Assembly (NCBI GenBank): GCA_019054805.1
Contig: JAHQIY010000003.1
Coordinates: forward strand, 7,192,001 to 7,256,000
Direction of reading: 5' to 3'
Source: Brachionus manjavacas
Lineage: Eukaryota; Rotifera; Eurotatoria; Ploima; Brachionidae
DNA: 64,000 nt
Shown: in pieces, positions 60,254 through 64,000 of the stretch
Layout: each line of letters opens with the position of its first letter
Position numbering within the stretch: the stretch's first letter is position 1
The notes under the pieces: model-generated
Seen by the model: the letters and a program-made list of their open reading frames with translations, nothing else
The model's database searches: none
What the model was told of the DNA's origin: nothing
Translations under genes and position numbers: made by a program

Positions 60254-62107
60254 ATGTCTGTATTAAGTAAAGCAGTCCTAAATTCGGCTTCAAAATCGCA
60301 AGTATATCCAATTCACTTTAAATATGTCGATTGACAAAAAAATTTTTAAATTTCCTTGTTAGACTTTTTTCAACGCTGTACGATTTTCAAGCACCAGTGC
60401 AACAGTAAAAAAATTAAAATTAAAATTAAATAATCTCATCTAACTTGACTGTAAAAAGAATTTAAAAGATGTAATGGCAAATTTGATTCCAGTAGAGCAA
60501 AAACGAGTTTCTGAATTCAGAAAACAGCATGGTTCCTTTAAAATTGGAGATGTGACAATAGATATGGTATGGTTTGACCAAGAAAAATAATGTTAAAATA
60601 ATATTGATAAATAAATAAAGGCATATGGTGGTATGAGAGGAATCAAAGGTTTAGTTACTGAAACTTCAGTATTGGATCCAAATGAGGGAATTAGATTCCG
60701 AGGTTATTCGATTCCTGAGTGTCAAAAATTGCTGCCCAAAGTTGAGGGTGGCGAGGAGCCATTACCAGAGGGTCTCTTTTGGCTTTTGATGACCAGCCAT
60801 GTTCCGACTCAAGAACAAGTTCTAATTTTTTTTAAGTTAATTAATTTTTTTTCATTTCTTAATTTTTAAGGTAAATTGGCTCTCGAAAGAATGGAATAAC
60901 CGTGCCCATATCCCACAACATGTTGTTACTATGTTGAACAATTTTCCACACCATTTGCATCCAATGTCACAATTGAGTGCTGCCTGCAACGCTCTACAGA
61001 GTGAAAGCAAATTCGCCAAAGCCTATGCCAATGGTGTTCACAAGTCTAAGTATTGGGAGGTTAGCAAAAAATTTTTTGTATCCAATTGAACAATTGATTT
61101 ATTTCTGAAAAAGTATGTTTATGAAGACGCTATGGATTTAATTGCCAAATTACCAACGATTGCAGCTATAATTTACAGAAATTTATACAGAGATGGCACA
61201 AGCGTCGGAGCTATTGATGTCAACAAAGATTGGTCGTGGAACTTCACAAGCATGTTAGGTTATGAAGATCCACAATTCACCGAGTTAATGAGACTTTACC
61301 TTACTATTCACAGGTAAATTTAAATCCCTTCAAATCAATAAAAATGTAAATTGTTGCTTAGTGATCACGAGGGAGGCAATGTAAGCGCTCACACATGTCA
61401 CTTGGTAGGCAGTGCTCTGTCAGATCCTTATTTGTCTTTCGCTGCTGCTATGAATGGCTTAGCTGGTCCTCTACATGGTTTGGCAAATCAAGTAAATATT
61501 CAATTGCAAACAGGCAGATTATCAAATAAATTAAATTAATAAAAGGAAGTTTTGGTCTGGATTCAAAAATCTAAACAAGAGCTAGGAGATAATCCAAGCG
61601 ATGATCAAGTCAAAGATTTTATATGGAAAACTTTAAAATCAGGCCAAGTTTTGCCTGGCTATGGTCATGCCGTATTGAGAAAAACTGATCCAAGATACGA
61701 ATGCCAGCGAGAATTTGCCTTGAAGCAATTACCCGAAGATCCGTTGTTTAAATTGGTTGCCCAAATTTACAAAATTGCTCCTAATGTTTTGCTAGAACAT
61801 GGCAAAGCTAAAAATCCATGGCCGAATGTTGATGCACACAGTGGAGTTCTGTTATGGGTAAGAGTTTTTCTAAGAATTAATGAGAGCATATTCATAATTT
61901 TATTTATTTTAAAAGCATTATGGTATGAAAGAAATGAATTACTACACCGTTTTATTTGGCGTTTCTAGAGCATTGGGTGTTTTGTCTTCTCTTATCTGGG
62001 ACAGAGCTCTTGGTTTGCCATTGGAGCGTCCAAAATCCATGTCTACCGATGGATTGATGAAGTTGGTCGCGAACTCGATTCATCAATCACCACCCCATGC
62101 TGCTTAA
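60254..62107 (+). CDS. CS: Citrate synthase, mitochondrial, nine exons
   Basis: Catalyses acetyl-CoA plus oxaloacetate to citrate, the first TCA-cycle step, in the mitochondrial matrix. Exons are 60254-60301, 60363-60404, 60459-60566, 60621-60818, 60871-61059, 61114-61313, 61362-61491, 61546-61857 and 61916-62107, all GT...AG and in phase, 472 residues (human 466). The presequence is [15 protein letters not shown] followed by [12 protein letters not shown]. All three catalytic residues are present: His in [12 protein letters not shown], His in [15 protein letters not shown] and Asp in [10 protein letters not shown]. Other family blocks include [33 protein letters not shown] and [11 protein letters not shown]. 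All introns are 48-61 bp. The residues at the exon 8/9 junction (LLW/HYGM) replace the usual LLQYYGM. Identity is certain. Confidence 0.96.
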
Positions 62108-63217
62108 ATTAAATTTTATTTGAATTTTTTTGCATAAAACAAATCGAATTTAGATTGTCGATACCTTTTTTTATTCAAGGTGGTAATTTATTTATAATAA
62201 AAATTCAAAAAAAATTTTTTCGATTCTTTTAAGATATCTAAAACTTGAATTCTTTATTTAAAAAAATTATTTATAATGATTGAAATTCGGTAAAAGAAAA
62301 AAAGAGCAAAACTTTAAAAAAATTAATTTTTTTTTGTAAAATAATCAACAAAATGCTTAATTAAATAGAAACAAAAATAGCGTAAAAAAGTTTTTGCAGG
62401 TAATGCTTATAGGTGCAATTATGTGTTTTGCACCTATAAGATTAATTTTTCCCTTTTACTGTCGAAAAAAAAGGACAAATTAAGAGATAAAATCATTTCT
62501 AAAGGAGCATTTGCTTGACCAGAATACAAATAAAAAAATTAATTTAGTTGTAGAATTACATGCTGAACTTGGTTTAATAGAATGTCTGAAATCCGAATTA
62601 GGGGTCTGCTAAAACTCATGAATAATTGCCTTCATTTAGCATTTTATTATGACGTGCAAATCTTAGAGAAAATGTAAAATTTTGCAGAGGCTGTTCTTTG
62701 ATCTAGTAATTTTTTTTATATTTAAAAAAAAATTTATCTTAATCATAACAGATTTAGAACTAATTTTACCATCATTCTGAAAACTGTCAAAGATTATACT
62801 ATTACTTGCTTTTGTTTTTTCAATTAGTTTATTTTATCTTAATAAACTTTGAGTAATAAAACTCATCTCGCTATTGTTCATTTTATAAAATCAACAATAG
62901 GAAACTTACGAAAGTCATGAGGAAGAAGGTATTAATAATTGGCCTCACCTTCCCCGTGAAAATAATTAGGGTACCCTCTCACTCTTTGAAGAGTCCTACC
63001 CTTTGGGTCAGGAGACAAAAGAGATTTATATTTTTATATTTATCTAATCTTGACATCTAAATCGAATAAATTCAATTTAAGAGTTAATTTCTCAAATAAT
63101 TATCTCGAGAAAATTTATTATTATATTTTTCTGGAATCATCTTTAACTTCATTTTTCAATCTTTATGAGATAACTATTGACAAGTTGGAAATGTTTTTAT
63201 ATTTTTTTTTAAATAAA
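62108..63217. other. 3' flank of citrate synthase
   Basis: A/T-rich. An AATAAA near 62196 is a likely polyadenylation signal. A hairpin lies at 62406-62440. A less A/T-rich patch at 62930-63020 (TTCCCCGTG, AGGGTACCCTCTC, CCTACCCTTTGGGT) may be a repeat end but is unassigned. Confidence 0.45.
62406..62440. repeat. Perfect 13 bp hairpin
   Basis: CTTATAGGTGCAA (62406-62418) is followed after a 9-base loop by its exact reverse complement TTGCACCTATAAG (62428-62440). It lies about 300 bases downstream of the citrate synthase stop. It could be a structured RNA end, a short palindromic element or part of an undefined repeat. Confidence 0.6.
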
Positions 63218-63849
63218 AAGGTGAATAGATCAACAGCAAACTAGAGGGAGTATGAAGTAGTATTTGAACTTTGTTTAAGTATTTCGTTAATAAAAATTAA
63301 AAAAAGAAAAGGACTTATGAGCGAATCTTGAGAGACACTGATTTCGGTAATTTTTACTACCAAATAATTGGAATATCATTTAGTTCCAGGCATATACTGA
63401 AGAATTTTACTAAGATTACAAATAAAGAGTGAGGTAAGTTTTTTAATAGCCTGTTGCTTTTATTATTAGGGCCAGGAAAGTTGTTCTTTAGCTTTTTCAA
63501 TGTTTTTGTTTAGTTCTTCAGGGGAAATTTTTGGAAAGGATTTGTAGTCTTCAAAATACAAACTCGAATTAAGATATTTCTGTTCTAAAACACAATTTTG
63601 GTCTGTTTTGCGAAACATTGAATTTTTTTGATAAGAACTTAGGTTAAAGCAGAGACTGCGTCAATCATTGTTCAGGTAATCATTGTTTAGATAAATTTGG
63701 TCTAAATTTTTTGCATCAACTATAAAATCAGAATCTAAAAATTGAATTGTATCAAAATGATGGCTAAACTTGCTTTTGATTTTTTCAACTTTTTAAAATT
63801 TTTGAATTGAATTGTTTAATAGTTGACCCTGAAAGTCTTGAGTCAATTT
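63218..63849 (-). mobile_element. Reverse transcriptase remnant of a non-LTR retrotransposon (LINE E)
   Basis: On the minus strand, 63347-63286 reads ISVSQDSLISPFLFLIFIN, the GVPQGS-LSPLLFLIYIN block of non-LTR reverse transcriptases with the GVPQGS part mutated. It is followed in the same frame, after a TAG, by FAVDLFTF (63240-63218), the decayed FADD active-site box. Upstream, 63849-63466 is a 128-codon coding-like frame with stops at two internal points (TAA near 63795 and TGA at 63663-63661), ending EELNKNIEKAKEQLSWP. I infer it belongs to the same element, but its family match is unclear. The active-site Asp pair is broken, so it cannot be functional. Confidence 0.55.
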
Positions 63850-64000
63850 TTAATTAAAGAAAAACTAAGCCTGGCTCTAAAAATTTTTTTCTTCTTCTTA
63901 TTGAGCTAATACAAAATAGAAATTATAAAATAAATAATTTAATTATTAATTCTAAAGAAAATTAATTTTTTCAATAATCAATAAAATCAAAAATTCGAAA

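Noticed and set aside
1..64000. CRISPR arrays, operons, bacterial-type promoters or riboswitches
   Set aside because: The window is spliced eukaryotic DNA; no regularly spaced repeat-spacer structure is present.

Overview
The window looks like nuclear DNA of an invertebrate animal. Non-coding DNA is extremely A/T-rich, and the protein genes are animal genes split by introns. Most introns are tiny (about 47-61 bp, GT...AG) and a few are 0.35-1.8 kb. Presence of a beta-heavy spectrin with an SH3 domain, an acidic amino acid transporter (EAAT/SLC1) and NEMP argues for a bilaterian. A rotifer-like or other compact-intron protostome is my guess for the lineage, at low confidence. I placed exon borders by reading splice sites, keeping frame and phase, and comparing with remembered family features. 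No alignment was run.

Layout. 1.7-6.8 kb (minus): a MARCHF6/Doa10 ER ubiquitin ligase in nine exons. 7.3-10.4 kb: a cluster of mobile-element debris (two foldback elements, a MULE-like element keeping a SWIM-finger fragment, a tRNA-derived SINE). 11.8-13.0 kb (minus): single-exon RMND1. 13.0-21.4 kb: long A/T-rich non-coding DNA. 21.4-39.7 kb (plus): a complete beta-heavy spectrin gene in ten exons, about 4,352 residues, with an apparent alternative 3' end. 43.3-45.5 kb (plus): an EAAT/SLC1 transporter in seven exons. 45.5-50.1 kb: LINE 3' ends and small DNA-transposon relics. 50.1-51.8 kb (plus): a NEMP nuclear-envelope protein in nine exons. 51.8-56.2 kb: more MITE, LINE and MULE relics. 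56.3-59.7 kb (minus): two tandem uracil-DNA glycosylase paralogues. 60.3-62.1 kb (plus): mitochondrial citrate synthase in nine exons. 63.0-63.9 kb (minus): a decayed reverse-transcriptase fragment.

The seven ordinary genes share no pathway. They are unrelated housekeeping or structural genes, several of them mitochondrial (RMND1, citrate synthase, possibly one UDG isoform). I did not find a convincing new biological system. The most useful observations are the UDG tandem pair with a shifted intron position, the two possible C-termini of the spectrin, a multi-copy tRNA-derived SINE family with ATT-rich tails, at least five 5'-truncated non-LTR retrotransposon remnants, and several inverted-repeat elements not covered by ordinary gene annotation.
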